48,309 nucleotides of DNA from Gallionellales bacterium GWA2_60_18 (lineage in GTDB: Bacteria; Pseudomonadota; Gammaproteobacteria; Burkholderiales; Gallionellaceae). The position numbers and the translations under genes were made by a program. The notes under the pieces are model-generated. The model worked only from the letters and a program-made list of their open reading frames with translations. It was not told the origin of the DNA and did not search any database. Of the stretch, positions 20,407-30,669 are shown in pieces (the stretch's first letter is position 1; the number at the start of each line of letters is the position of its first letter). Where the stretch lies: NCBI GenBank assembly GCA_001801105.1, contig MGWS01000010.1:1-48309 (forward strand), given 5' to 3'.

Positions 20407-20478
20407 GCAGTCGGTGCCTGGATGTGGGAACAGGGCGGTCATTCACCGCTTATATCGGTTCGACCCCGATTCGGCTGC
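20407..20478 (+). ncRNA. tRNA-like cloverleaf RNA, 72 nt
   Basis: All four arms of a tRNA can be paired without a mismatch apart from two G-U wobbles. The acceptor is 8 bp (20407-20414 with 20471-20478). The D stem is 4 bp (CCTG with CAGG; loop 20421-20430 contains GGG). The anticodon-type stem is GCGG with CCGC around TCATTCA. The T stem is 5 bp (ATCGG with CCGAT) around the canonical loop TTCGACC. A T follows the acceptor strand at the U8 place. Oddities: the acceptor has 8 rather than 7 bp, C replaces U33, the triplet at the anticodon place reads ATT, the lower T-A pair could shrink the loop to five bases, and no CCA is encoded. It could be a non-canonical tRNA, a non-translating tRNA mimic, or a decayed tRNA at an integration site. 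Confidence 0.5.
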
Positions 20479-20676
20479 GTTAAAGGCGGTTACGTTTAGG
20501 ACGTTTTAGGCTGGGGAAAACATACATCAGCCCCCGCCTGCTCTTTTGGAACCACCTCCAGAATTCCCCAATCCACAACGCTTCGCATAGAATTCGCCTC
20601 TATTGATCTGCACGGGGCATTCAATGGCGCTCACCCGCAACGAAATCCTGCCTCTCTCACACTTCGGCAAGTTACT

Positions 20677-21216
20677 ATGCGCCCAAAACCACCGCCGAAT
20701 TACCTCGCGGGCTACCCTGTAACGCTGGCAGAGCAAGTGCAGCGGCTGATCGAACAAGGCCGGTTGGCCGGGCTGCTGCTGCAAAAATATCCGCTCGCTC
20801 ATGCGGTGCGCACCGACAGGGCGCTGTATGACTACGTGCTGGAATCCAAAGGGACGTTTCTGCGCAATGCCGGACAGTTGAGCAAGGTGGCGTTCGACGG
20901 CAAGCTGCATGTCATCCGCAACGCGCTGGGCATGCACACCAGCATCTCGCGCGTGCAAGGTTCAAAGCTCAGGGCCAAGCGCGAGATTCGCATCGCGGCA
21001 GTGTTCCGGGAGATGCCGCCGGAATTTTTGCGCATGATCGTGGTTCACGAGCTGGCGCACCTCAAGGAGAGCGAACACAACAAGGCTTTCTACCAACTGT
21101 GCCTGCATATGGAACCCGACTATCACCAGCTGGAATTCGATCTGCGGGCCTACCTCAGCTATCTGGATGCGGATGGGGCGCCGCTCTGGTCTGCTGCGAT
21201 ACCCTCGAAAGAGTAG
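20677..21216 (+). CDS. YgjP-type zinc metallopeptidase domain protein
   Basis: A 179-residue cytoplasmic protein with the zincin motif HELAHLKESEH near residue 127 followed by NKAFYQLC. The two histidines and the later one supply metal ligands, and the glutamate is the catalytic base. This arrangement is that of the YgjP-like/WLM peptidase group. The upstream segment SKVAFDGKLHVIRNALGMHT is consistent with the family. The ATG at 20677 lacks a strong ribosome site, so the true start may differ. The 198 bp between the tRNA-like element and this gene show no further gene. Substrate unknown. Confidence 0.75.
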   Translation: MRPKPPPNYLAGYPVTLAEQVQRLIEQGRLAGLLLQKYPLAHAVRTDRALYDYVLESKGTFLRNAGQLSKVAFDGKLHVIRNALGMHTSISRVQGSKLRAKREIRIAAVFREMPPEFLRMIVVHELAHLKESEHNKAFYQLCLHMEPDYHQLEFDLRAYLSYLDADGAPLWSAAIPSKE

Positions 21217-21278
21217 CGTTTTTGCAGGATGGGCGGCGTGCTGGTAGCCGCAGGGGAAGGTGGGTGTTGGTCATGCGT

Positions 21279-21773
21279 TTATTTTTCCTTGCGCCGGCGT
21301 GTCGCGAAAGACTTGAATGGCTTGTGCTGTCCCGGACGTTTGTTGTCTTCTACCGGTTTGGGTTTGGGCATCAGCAGGTTCTTGCCGGTGATTCTTTTGC
21401 CAGCCTGATGTGCGGCGATGGCTTCGGCGATTTGTTCCACCGTGAGCAGGATGATCGCGTGTTCGCCATTGAGGTGGAAATCGGCGAGGTTCTCTTTGAT
21501 ATCGTGGATGCGCTCCGGGGTTTTGGCTTTTTTCGCATGGCCGGACAGTATTTGCTGCGCATCGGGCGTCAGCGTGTAGCCGCCATCCTGCGCGCAGATC
21601 AGGCCGTATTCGGAGAGCCGGTAAAACGAATCGGATAACTTGGTTTCGGGAGGAATCGCGCCCTGGGCCAGATCGGCCGCAGCGATGATCTCGACCAGCT
21701 CCGCCGGACGCCGCTTTGCAGCAAGCGACATGGCCAATAACAGGATTGCATCAACATCGTGGACTGGGTACAT
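21279..21773 (-). CDS. Hypothetical protein with possible winged-helix segment
   Basis: A 164-residue protein that I do not recognise. Residues about 10-80 look like a winged-helix fold (LLLAMSLAAKRRPAELVEII, then FYRLSEYGLICAQDGGYTLT). The middle is helical and the C-terminus is basic (KPFKSFATRRRKEK), which would suit nucleic-acid binding. Convergent with the YgjP-type gene. The 186 bp separating it from the ferredoxin gene hold nothing I can support. Confidence 0.6.
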   Translation of the reverse strand: MYPVHDVDAILLLAMSLAAKRRPAELVEIIAAADLAQGAIPPETKLSDSFYRLSEYGLICAQDGGYTLTPDAQQILSGHAKKAKTPERIHDIKENLADFHLNGEHAIILLTVEQIAEAIAAHQAGKRITGKNLLMPKPKPVEDNKRPGQHKPFKSFATRRRKEK

Positions 21774-21959
21774 CGTGAACCTTTGAATAAATATGGAATG
21801 GGAGCCGGCCGGCCGGGGAGATCAAGCGCATCGCGGCGGCCAATAAAGTCAGCGGAAGCCGATCAGCTCCTCTCGAGCATGAGAGTGTACTGGTTTATAG
21901 CGCAGAACCCAGCATGGAGATGCAAAACAGCCGGGGCATGAAACCTGCGGAAGTGATCT

Positions 21960-22178
21960 TTACCTGCCTGGCAAACGATATGGCTTGCCCTCTGCATCCA
22001 GAAAACAATCTATCGGTCCCACCACGACGCAGCGGGGTTGGTCATAGTGGCCTGCGCATTCATTGCACTTGTCGGGGTCGATGACGAAGTAGCAATCGCC
22101 CGCAGAGATCGCCCCGGTCGGGCATTCCGCCTCGCAAACGCCGCAGTTGAAGCATTCCTCGGTAATAGACAGTGCCAT
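21960..22178 (-). CDS. Ferredoxin, 2[4Fe-4S] YfhL-type
   Basis: A 72-residue ferredoxin starting MALSITEECFNCGVCEAECP. The first cluster uses CFNCGVCEAECP. The second region, CNECAGHYDQPRCVVVGPID, has the long insert typical of the Allochromatium/YfhL class. The ATG at 22178 is preceded by GGAGAAACACGG. It transfers low-potential electrons in the cytoplasm. It is divergent from fumarase; the 118 bp between them must hold both promoters. It could serve ferredoxin-dependent carboxylation in a reductive TCA cycle, but that is inference. Confidence 0.93.
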   Translation of the reverse strand: MALSITEECFNCGVCEAECPTGAISAGDCYFVIDPDKCNECAGHYDQPRCVVVGPIDCFLDAEGKPYRLPGR

Positions 22179-22296
22179 CCGTGTTTCTCCATGTTGACTG
22201 GCACATTTCGGCCAAATCGTTTTAATCGATCCGTGTATTCCGTTAAAATCGGCGCTTGGAATCCGCACACCCACTTTAACCAGAAACGCAAATCAT

Positions 22297-24781
<2,485 letters not shown>

Positions 24782-24916
24782 TTACCCCATTCCATTTCCG
24801 GGTTAGTTGTTGTATCGTTTCGCGCCCGGACTTCCGTCCGGTATCCAATAAAACCATAGAGGCTGCGCCGGCCTGCATTTCCGGCAAACAGCCCGCATCA
24901 ACTCAGGGGGATCGGC

Positions 24917-25351
24917 ATGGGTAATCCTTTTACGGTAAGCCTTGTTTGCTGGCACGACGGAGAGCCGTTGCTCAAATCGGTGCGCGAGGCGGTTTCCAGG
25001 CACGAGCAGTCCGATGCGGAAAAACAGATGTGGGACGGGCAGGACGAGAGTTGCCGCCATGCGCTGGTGCTCAGCCACGGCGGGGATGCGATCGGCTGCG
25101 GGCGGCTGCTGAACAACGGGCAGATCGGCTGTATCGCAGTGATGCCGCAGTGGCGCGAACAGCATGTCGGCACGGCGATCCTGGAATCGCTAATCAACCA
25201 TGCGCATGCGCATAACTACCCGCAGGTGGAAGTGGAAGCGCAGACTTCCGCGCTGCCTTTCTATCATGCCTTCGGTTTCACCGAGCAGGGCGAGGTCTTC
25301 ATGAAAGACGGGCAACCGCATGTCCGCATGACCAAGCTACTTTCCGGCTAG
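24917..25351 (+). CDS. GNAT-family N-acetyltransferase
   Basis: A 144-residue acetyltransferase. The acetyl-CoA-binding segment is IAVMPQWREQHVGTAILESL near 72-91, matching the V-x-x-x-x-R-x-x-x-[IV]-G-x-A pattern. The ending ALPFYHAFGFTEQGEVFMKD is typical of ElaA/YjcF-like members. The ATG follows CAGGGGGATCGGC. Its 3' end overlaps the convergent CbiM-like gene by 15 bp. Substrate unknown. Confidence 0.88.
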   Translation: MGNPFTVSLVCWHDGEPLLKSVREAVSRHEQSDAEKQMWDGQDESCRHALVLSHGGDAIGCGRLLNNGQIGCIAVMPQWREQHVGTAILESLINHAHAHNYPQVEVEAQTSALPFYHAFGFTEQGEVFMKDGQPHVRMTKLLSG

Positions 25352-26005
25352 ATATTCCTCATCGCTGAAGTTCATCACCGCCTCCGGCTGGAACACGGTA
25401 AAGGCGGTGATCATCGCGCCGGTGGTGAATGCCTCGGTGAGCATGATGATGGGCGCGGCAACCAGATAGTGGTGCTGTATCTGCTGCCAGTTGTAGGGGC
25501 TGAGCGCCAGCAGCAGCACAGTGGCGGCGGCCACCGTCATCAGCATGGCGAGTGCGGCACAGCCGAAACCGTTCCACAGCACGAACAGGAACAGGTTCTT
25601 CGGCAGGCGCCGCCGGCTGAAGCGCAACACCCATTCGCTGAACATCACCGGGATCACCACCATCAGCAGGCCGTTGATGCCGAGCGTGACGAGCGCCATG
25701 TCCGCATACAACCAGGTGGAAAGCATGATCAGCGAGACGCAGGCCAGCGCGACCTGCCAGCCGAACATCAGCACGAACAGCGTCGCGCCGTTGAGGTGGA
25801 AGTTGAAGCCGGGACGGATGCCGGCATTGAGCTGCCAGAAGACGAAGGCGCCGAGCATCAGGCCGACCAGTGCGTTGGTGCGCAGGCCGTTGGCGACGAC
25901 CTCGCGCCACGGGGCAGAGCGCAGCCCGCGGTACAGCAGGACGGCGAAAACGAGATTGCACAGCCACAGCCAGTCCGCGCTGAACAGCTGGGCGGGCAGG
26001 TTCAC
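25337..26005 (-). CDS. CbiM-like energy-coupling-factor permease
   Basis: A 222-residue integral membrane protein with about six hydrophobic segments, resembling the CbiM/NikM-type substrate component of ECF transporters. The conserved stretch RPGFNFHLNGATLFVLMFGW resembles the substrate-specific region, and the ending TEAFTTGAMITAFTVFQPEA is characteristic. It probably concerns cobalt or nickel uptake. No ECF ATPase or CbiQ gene is next to it, so partners must be elsewhere. The GTG start overlaps the ygfZ stop (GTGA), implying coupled translation. Confidence 0.8.
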   Translation of the reverse strand: MNLPAQLFSADWLWLCNLVFAVLLYRGLRSAPWREVVANGLRTNALVGLMLGAFVFWQLNAGIRPGFNFHLNGATLFVLMFGWQVALACVSLIMLSTWLYADMALVTLGINGLLMVVIPVMFSEWVLRFSRRRLPKNLFLFVLWNGFGCAALAMLMTVAAATVLLLALSPYNWQQIQHHYLVAAPIIMLTEAFTTGAMITAFTVFQPEAVMNFSDEEYLAGK

Positions 26006-26919
26006 GGCAATGGGTAGGGCAGCGGCTGGAATTGCAGGCGCGCTCCGGTGAGCGCGCCGAGATGGACGGGGAAGGCGTCATGGCTGGCGGTCTGCACCAC
26101 CGCCAGCGCGTCGAAACCGCCGTCCGGCGCGGGTGCCGCATTGACGATCATGCCGCTGGACTGGCCTTCCATGTCCGCGCTGAACAGCTCGTCGCCGGCC
26201 TGCGGCACGGTCGCGGCATCGAGATGGGCGAGATACATGCGCCGCTTCGGTTTGCCGAGATACTGCATGCGCGCCACGATCTCCTGTCCGGGATAGCAGC
26301 CCTTTTTGAAGTTCACGCCGCCGATCAGGTCGAAATTGATCATCTGCGGCACGAATTCTTCCTGCGTGGCCGGCAGGATGGCCGGGATGCCGGCGCGGAT
26401 GTCGAGCCAGTCCCAGTATTCGCTGCCGGCATGGCGGGTGCGCTGCTCCAGCGCCTGGCGCAGTGCGGGCGCATCCTGCGCCGCGGTGATCATCATGAAA
26501 CGGTCATTGCCAATTCGGACCGCTCTGGTGGTGTCGGCGCGCACGATGCCGAGCGGCAGCGGTGGTAGTTCGCCGAAGCGTTCGCGCACGATCTCCTGCG
26601 CCTGCGCGCCAGCCAGCCCCAGCGCGACGACCGTGTCGCTGACATCGGTGATCTGCACCTTGGAACGCAGCACATACATGGAGAGTTTCTTGCGCAGCGG
26701 CTCGCACAGGGCGCGCGGCAGGTGCAGCAGGTAGGCGTCGTCCGCGCGGAACACCAGCATGGTCGCCAGCGCGCGTCCCTTGGGCGTGTTCAGGCTGGAA
26801 TACTGCGCACGCGGAGCGTCGAGTTCGCGGATATCGTTGCTCAGCAGGTTTTGCAGGAAGGATTGCGCATCGTCGCCGGACACGCGCAGCGTGCCGGATT
26901 GCGTCAGCTCGCACAGCAT
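26002..26919 (-). CDS. ygfZ: YgfZ/GcvT-type folate-binding protein
   Basis: A 305-residue folate-dependent protein that helps maintain certain Fe-S enzymes and tRNA modification. The family signature around the key cysteine is KKGCYPGQEIVARMQYLGKP near 222-241. The N-terminal half has LLSNDIRELDAPRAQYSSLN, then TPKGRAL. I chose the ATG at 26919 because CAGGAGAACACC precedes it; the in-frame codon at 26964 would overlap the neighbouring gene's stop. The organism's many Fe-S enzymes (aconitase, fumarase, ferredoxin) fit its role. Confidence 0.9.
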   Translation of the reverse strand: MLCELTQSGTLRVSGDDAQSFLQNLLSNDIRELDAPRAQYSSLNTPKGRALATMLVFRADDAYLLHLPRALCEPLRKKLSMYVLRSKVQITDVSDTVVALGLAGAQAQEIVRERFGELPPLPLGIVRADTTRAVRIGNDRFMMITAAQDAPALRQALEQRTRHAGSEYWDWLDIRAGIPAILPATQEEFVPQMINFDLIGGVNFKKGCYPGQEIVARMQYLGKPKRRMYLAHLDAATVPQAGDELFSADMEGQSSGMIVNAAPAPDGGFDALAVVQTASHDAFPVHLGALTGARLQFQPLPYPLP

Positions 26920-26963
26920 GGTGTTCTCCTGCGGAGACAGGGTTACTTGCCGTCCACCCGGCA

Positions 26964-27314
26964 TCAGGCGAAGGTATCGACGCGACCGTTCTTGTTCGTG
27001 CTTTCCACGAACTGGATGCCGGGCGGCTCGGTGTTTTCCTGCGGCCTCGGTTCAGCGCGCTCGGTGTTGACGTTGGCTTGCGTCTCGGCGCGCGCCGAGC
27101 TTGCGGCCTGCGGTTCAGCCGGAGCATCGTTCTCGGCCTGTTGCGTCTCGGCGCGGTTACGCTGCACCGCCTCCGCGGACAGGTTCACCACGGTCGATGG
27201 TTGCGGTTCCTGCGCCTGGACATCTTGTTGCTGCGTGGTTGTCTGTTGCTGCTGCGTTTGCTGGCTGTTGAGCAACTGGCTGACAGATGAGGCGTTTGTG
27301 TTGGCGACTTCCAT
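26964..27314 (-). CDS. Hypothetical Gln-rich, disordered small protein
   Basis: A 116-residue protein with no recognised domain. It starts MEVANTNASSVSQLL after TTAAGGAGCCGGATC, a strong ribosome site. A glutamine-rich tract follows near residues 18-35, then alanine/glutamate-rich low-complexity sequence, ending FVESTNKNGRVDTFA. No cysteines, no membrane segment. It ends 44 bp before the ygfZ start on the same strand and probably shares its transcript. Confidence 0.65.
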   Translation of the reverse strand: MEVANTNASSVSQLLNSQQTQQQQTTTQQQDVQAQEPQPSTVVNLSAEAVQRNRAETQQAENDAPAEPQAASSARAETQANVNTERAEPRPQENTEPPGIQFVESTNKNGRVDTFA

Positions 27315-27420
27315 GATCCGGCTCCTTAAAAACGGAATATACGAGTAGAACACTACCCCTTTTTTATACAGGCCGCAAGCGAGCAATGACGCTGCCGTCA
27401 CGTTCCGCTACACTTCGCGC

Positions 27421-29541
27421 ATGAGGATGACATGCGCTGCCCTGCTGGTTCTGCTACTTTCCGCCTGCGACGGCGGGCTGTGGAACAACCCCTATCCGGC
27501 GGCGGACGGTGGCAAGGACATCCTCTACAGCGCGTTCACCGAACGTCCCAAACACCTCGATCCGGCGCAGGCCTACAGCGAGAACGAATACGAGTTCCTC
27601 GCCAACATCTACGCGCCGCCGCTGCAATACCACTACCTGAAGCGTCCCTACCAACTGGTGCCGCTCGCCGCCGCCACGATGCCGCGCGTGACCTATCTGG
27701 ATGCACAGCGCCGTCCGCTGCCGGGCGATGCGGCGGATGCACGCATCGCCTACAGCGTGTACCAGATCCACATCAAGCCCGACATGCGCTACCAGCCGCA
27801 TCCGGCGTTCGTGCCGGACAACCTGCGCCTGACGGAACAAGACCTGGCCGGCATCCACACCCTGAACGACTTCGCGCAGACCGGCACGCGCACGGTGACG
27901 GCGGCGGACTACGCCTACCAGATCAAGCGCCTCGTCCATCCGCAATTGCACACCCCCATCGCCGGGGTGATGGGCGAATACATCGTCGGCCTCAAGCAAT
28001 ATGCCGCCGCACTGCAAACTGCGAGCAAGGCGCAACCCGATGCGCTCCTCGATCTTGATGCCTACCCGCTGCCCGGCGTGGAAGTGCTGGACGCCACCAC
28101 CTACCGCATCACCGTCCACGGCAAATATCCGCAGTTCGCCTACTGGCTGGCGATGCCGTTCTTTTCGCCGATGCCGCCGGAAGCCGAACGCTTCTATGCG
28201 CAACCCGGCATGAAGCAACGCAACCTCACGCTCGACTGGTGGCCGGTGGGCAGCGGGCCGTATTACCTGTCGGAGAACGATCCGAACCAGCGCATGGTGC
28301 TGACCAGGAATCCGCACTACGACAGCGAGAGCTATCCCGCCGAAGGCGAAGCGGGCGATGCGGAAGCCGGTCTGCTGCGCGATGCAGGCAAGCCGCTGCC
28401 GCTGATCGGGCGCGTGGTGTTCTCGCTGGAAAAGGAAACCATCCCCTACTGGAACAAGTTCCTGCAAGGCTATTACGACGCCTCCGGCATCAGCTCCGAC
28501 AGCTTCGACCAGGCGGTGCAAGTGGCCAGCGGCGGCGAGGCGATGGTGACCGACGAGATGAAGGCGCAGGGCATCGCGCTCGCCACCTCGGTATCCACCT
28601 CCACCATGTACACCGGCTTCAACTGGCTCGACCCGGTGGTGGGCGGCGACTCGGAGCGCGCCACCAAACTGCGCCGCGCCATCGCCATCGCCGTGGACTT
28701 CGAGGAGTTTGTCTCCATCTTCGCCAACGGGCGCGGCATCAGCGCGCAATCGCCGATTCCGCCCGGCATCTTCGGCTACCGCGCAGGCTGCGCGGGCATT
28801 AATCCCTATGTGTATGACTGCGAGCGTGATGCGCCGAAGCGCAAGCCGGTCGGGGAAGCGCAACGCCTGCTCGCCGAAGCAGGCTACCCCGGCGGCGTGG
28901 ACGCTCAGAGCGGACAGCCGCTGGTGATCCACCTCGACACCACCGCCACCGGCGTGGGCAGCAAGTCGCGCCTCGACTGGCTACGCAAACAATTCGACAA
29001 GATCGGCGTGCAACTCGACGTGCGCAGCACCGACTACAACCGCTTCCAGGACAAGATCCGGCGCGGCGACACGCAGATGTTCTACTTCGGCTGGAACGCC
29101 GACTACCCCGACTCGGAGAACTTCTTCTTCCTGCTGCACGGCCCTCAGGGCAAAGTGAAACTTGGCGGCGAGAACGCCGCAAACTACAGCAACCCGGAAT
29201 ACGACCGCCGGTTCGAGCAGATGAAGAACATGGACAACAGCCCGGCGCGGCAGGCCATCATCGACGAGATGCTGGAGACACTGCGCCGCGACTCGCCCTG
29301 GCTGTGGGGCTTCCACCCCAAGAACTACGTGCTGCAACACGGCTGGCTGCACAACATCAAACCCAACATCATGGCCAACAACCGGCTCAAATACTGGCGT
29401 GTGGATGCGCAACAGCGCGATGAGCTGCGCCGCGAATGGAACCAGCCCGCGCGCTGGCCGCTATGGCTGGGCGCGGCGGCGCTGCTGCTGTTCGGCGGGT
29501 GGATGTGGCGGGTGTTGCAGAAGCGGGAAGAAGCCAAATGA
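27421..29541 (+). CDS. Peptide-type ABC transporter substrate-binding lipoprotein
   Basis: A 706-residue family 5 extracellular solute-binding protein. The N-terminus MRMTCAALLVLLLSACDGG is a lipoprotein signal with lipobox LLSAC. KHLDPAQAYSENEYEFLANI marks the start of the binding fold. An unusual hydrophobic stretch near 683-699 (WLGAAALLLFGGWMWRVL) followed by KREEAK predicts a second, C-terminal membrane anchor. It binds peptides or similar ligands and delivers them to the permeases encoded next. The stop overlaps the next start. Divergent from the Gln-rich gene with a 106-bp promoter gap. Confidence 0.9.
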   Translation: MRMTCAALLVLLLSACDGGLWNNPYPAADGGKDILYSAFTERPKHLDPAQAYSENEYEFLANIYAPPLQYHYLKRPYQLVPLAAATMPRVTYLDAQRRPLPGDAADARIAYSVYQIHIKPDMRYQPHPAFVPDNLRLTEQDLAGIHTLNDFAQTGTRTVTAADYAYQIKRLVHPQLHTPIAGVMGEYIVGLKQYAAALQTASKAQPDALLDLDAYPLPGVEVLDATTYRITVHGKYPQFAYWLAMPFFSPMPPEAERFYAQPGMKQRNLTLDWWPVGSGPYYLSENDPNQRMVLTRNPHYDSESYPAEGEAGDAEAGLLRDAGKPLPLIGRVVFSLEKETIPYWNKFLQGYYDASGISSDSFDQAVQVASGGEAMVTDEMKAQGIALATSVSTSTMYTGFNWLDPVVGGDSERATKLRRAIAIAVDFEEFVSIFANGRGISAQSPIPPGIFGYRAGCAGINPYVYDCERDAPKRKPVGEAQRLLAEAGYPGGVDAQSGQPLVIHLDTTATGVGSKSRLDWLRKQFDKIGVQLDVRSTDYNRFQDKIRRGDTQMFYFGWNADYPDSENFFFLLHGPQGKVKLGGENAANYSNPEYDRRFEQMKNMDNSPARQAIIDEMLETLRRDSPWLWGFHPKNYVLQHGWLHNIKPNIMANNRLKYWRVDAQQRDELRREWNQPARWPLWLGAAALLLFGGWMWRVLQKREEAK

Positions 29542-30515
29542 TCGCCTACCTGATCCGCCGCATCCTGTATGCCATCCCCATCCTGATCGGGGTGAACCTG
29601 CTCACCTTCACGCTGTTCTTCGTGGTGAATACGCCGGACGATATGGCGCGCATGCAGCTCGGCATCAAGCGCGTGACGCCCGAGGCGATCGAGAAGTGGA
29701 AACAGCAGCGCGGCTATGACAAGCCGCTGCTGGTCAACAGCGCGGCGAGCGGCACGGGCAAGATCGCCGACACCATCTTCTGGCAGAAGTCCGCCAGCAT
29801 GTTCGTGTTCGACTTCGGCTATTCCGACGACGGGCGCAGCATCGGTCGCGAGATCGCCACGCGCATGGGGCCGAGCCTGGCTATCGCGCTGCCGACCTTT
29901 CTGATCGGGCTGGTGGCGTATGTCAGCTTCGCGCTGCTGATGACGCTGTTCCGCGCCACGGCGCTGGACTGGGCGGGCGTGGCGCTGTGCGTGCTGCTGA
30001 TGTCCATCTCTGGGCTGTTCTACATCATCGGCGGGCAGTTCCTGGTCAGCAAGTTGTGGCATCTGGTGCCGATCTCCGGCTACGCGGGCGGGGCGGACAG
30101 CTTCAAATTCGTGGTGCTGCCCATCATCATCGGCGTGGCGGGCGGTGTCGGTTCCAGCAGCCGCTGGTATCGCACCATCTTTTTAGAAGAGATCGGCAAG
30201 GACTATGTGCGCACCGCGCGCGCCAAGGGCCTGTCCGAGCTGCGCGTGCTGTTCACCCATGTGCTGAAGAACGCGATGATCCCGATCCTCACCGGCGTGG
30301 TGGTGGTCATTCCGCTGCTGTTCATGGGCAGCCTGCTGACGGAATCGTTCTTCGGAATTCCGGGACTCGGCAGCTACACCATAGACGCCATCAACGCGCA
30401 GGATTTTGGCGTGGTGCGCGCGATGGTGTTCCTCGGCTCGGTGCTGTACATCGTGGGGCTGATTTTGACCGATATTTCCTATACGGTGGTTGATCCGAGG
30501 GTGAGGCTGCAATGA
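29538..30515 (+). CDS. ABC transporter permease, DppB/YejB type
   Basis: A 325-residue permease starting MIAYLIRRILYAIPILIGVN, the standard opening of DppB/OppB-type subunits. The ATPase-contact loop is visible as YVRTARAKGLSELRVLFTHV near 226-245 (EAA motif). About six membrane segments are predicted. It overlaps the binding-protein gene by four bases (ATGA). With the second permease it forms the channel of the importer. Confidence 0.92.
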   Translation: MIAYLIRRILYAIPILIGVNLLTFTLFFVVNTPDDMARMQLGIKRVTPEAIEKWKQQRGYDKPLLVNSAASGTGKIADTIFWQKSASMFVFDFGYSDDGRSIGREIATRMGPSLAIALPTFLIGLVAYVSFALLMTLFRATALDWAGVALCVLLMSISGLFYIIGGQFLVSKLWHLVPISGYAGGADSFKFVVLPIIIGVAGGVGSSSRWYRTIFLEEIGKDYVRTARAKGLSELRVLFTHVLKNAMIPILTGVVVVIPLLFMGSLLTESFFGIPGLGSYTIDAINAQDFGVVRAMVFLGSVLYIVGLILTDISYTVVDPRVRLQ

Positions 30516-30539
30516 GCCTCTTTGAGACCTATGCACACT

Positions 30540-30634
30540 CAACCCCCCTTTGCAAAAGGGGGGCAGGGGGGATTTCTGCACGAGCCTTGCGCAGGCAAAT
30601 CCCCCCCAGCCCCCCTTTTGCAAAGGGGGGAGGT
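30540..30634. repeat. Palindromic repeat (CCCCCCTTTGCAAAAGGGGGG type) between permease genes
   Basis: The arms around 30540-30580 and 30597-30634 contain CCCCCCTTTTGCAAAGGGGG words that pair with each other. Each half is also a palindrome by itself. The element fills most of the 154-bp gap between the two permease genes, in contrast to the overlaps seen elsewhere in this operon. Confidence 0.8.
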
Positions 30635-30669
30635 GCAGTTTTAGCGCGTGTGCCTGATGGGGGTAAAGC

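Noticed and set aside
20407..20478. Selenocysteine tRNA or tmRNA acceptor piece
   Set aside because: The 8-bp acceptor hints at tRNA-Sec, but there is no long variable arm or TCA at the anticodon place. The acceptor lacks the GGG start and G-U pattern of tmRNA, and no tag-coding stretch is seen nearby.
20624..20676. Extended start for the YgjP-type gene at the ATG at 20624
   Set aside because: That ATG is in a different reading frame from the metallopeptidase domain, so it cannot be its start without a frameshift.
30540..30634. CRISPR array or tandem repeat between the permease genes
   Set aside because: The C- and G-rich blocks are arms of one palindromic element, not regularly spaced direct repeats with unique spacers; no cas genes are present.
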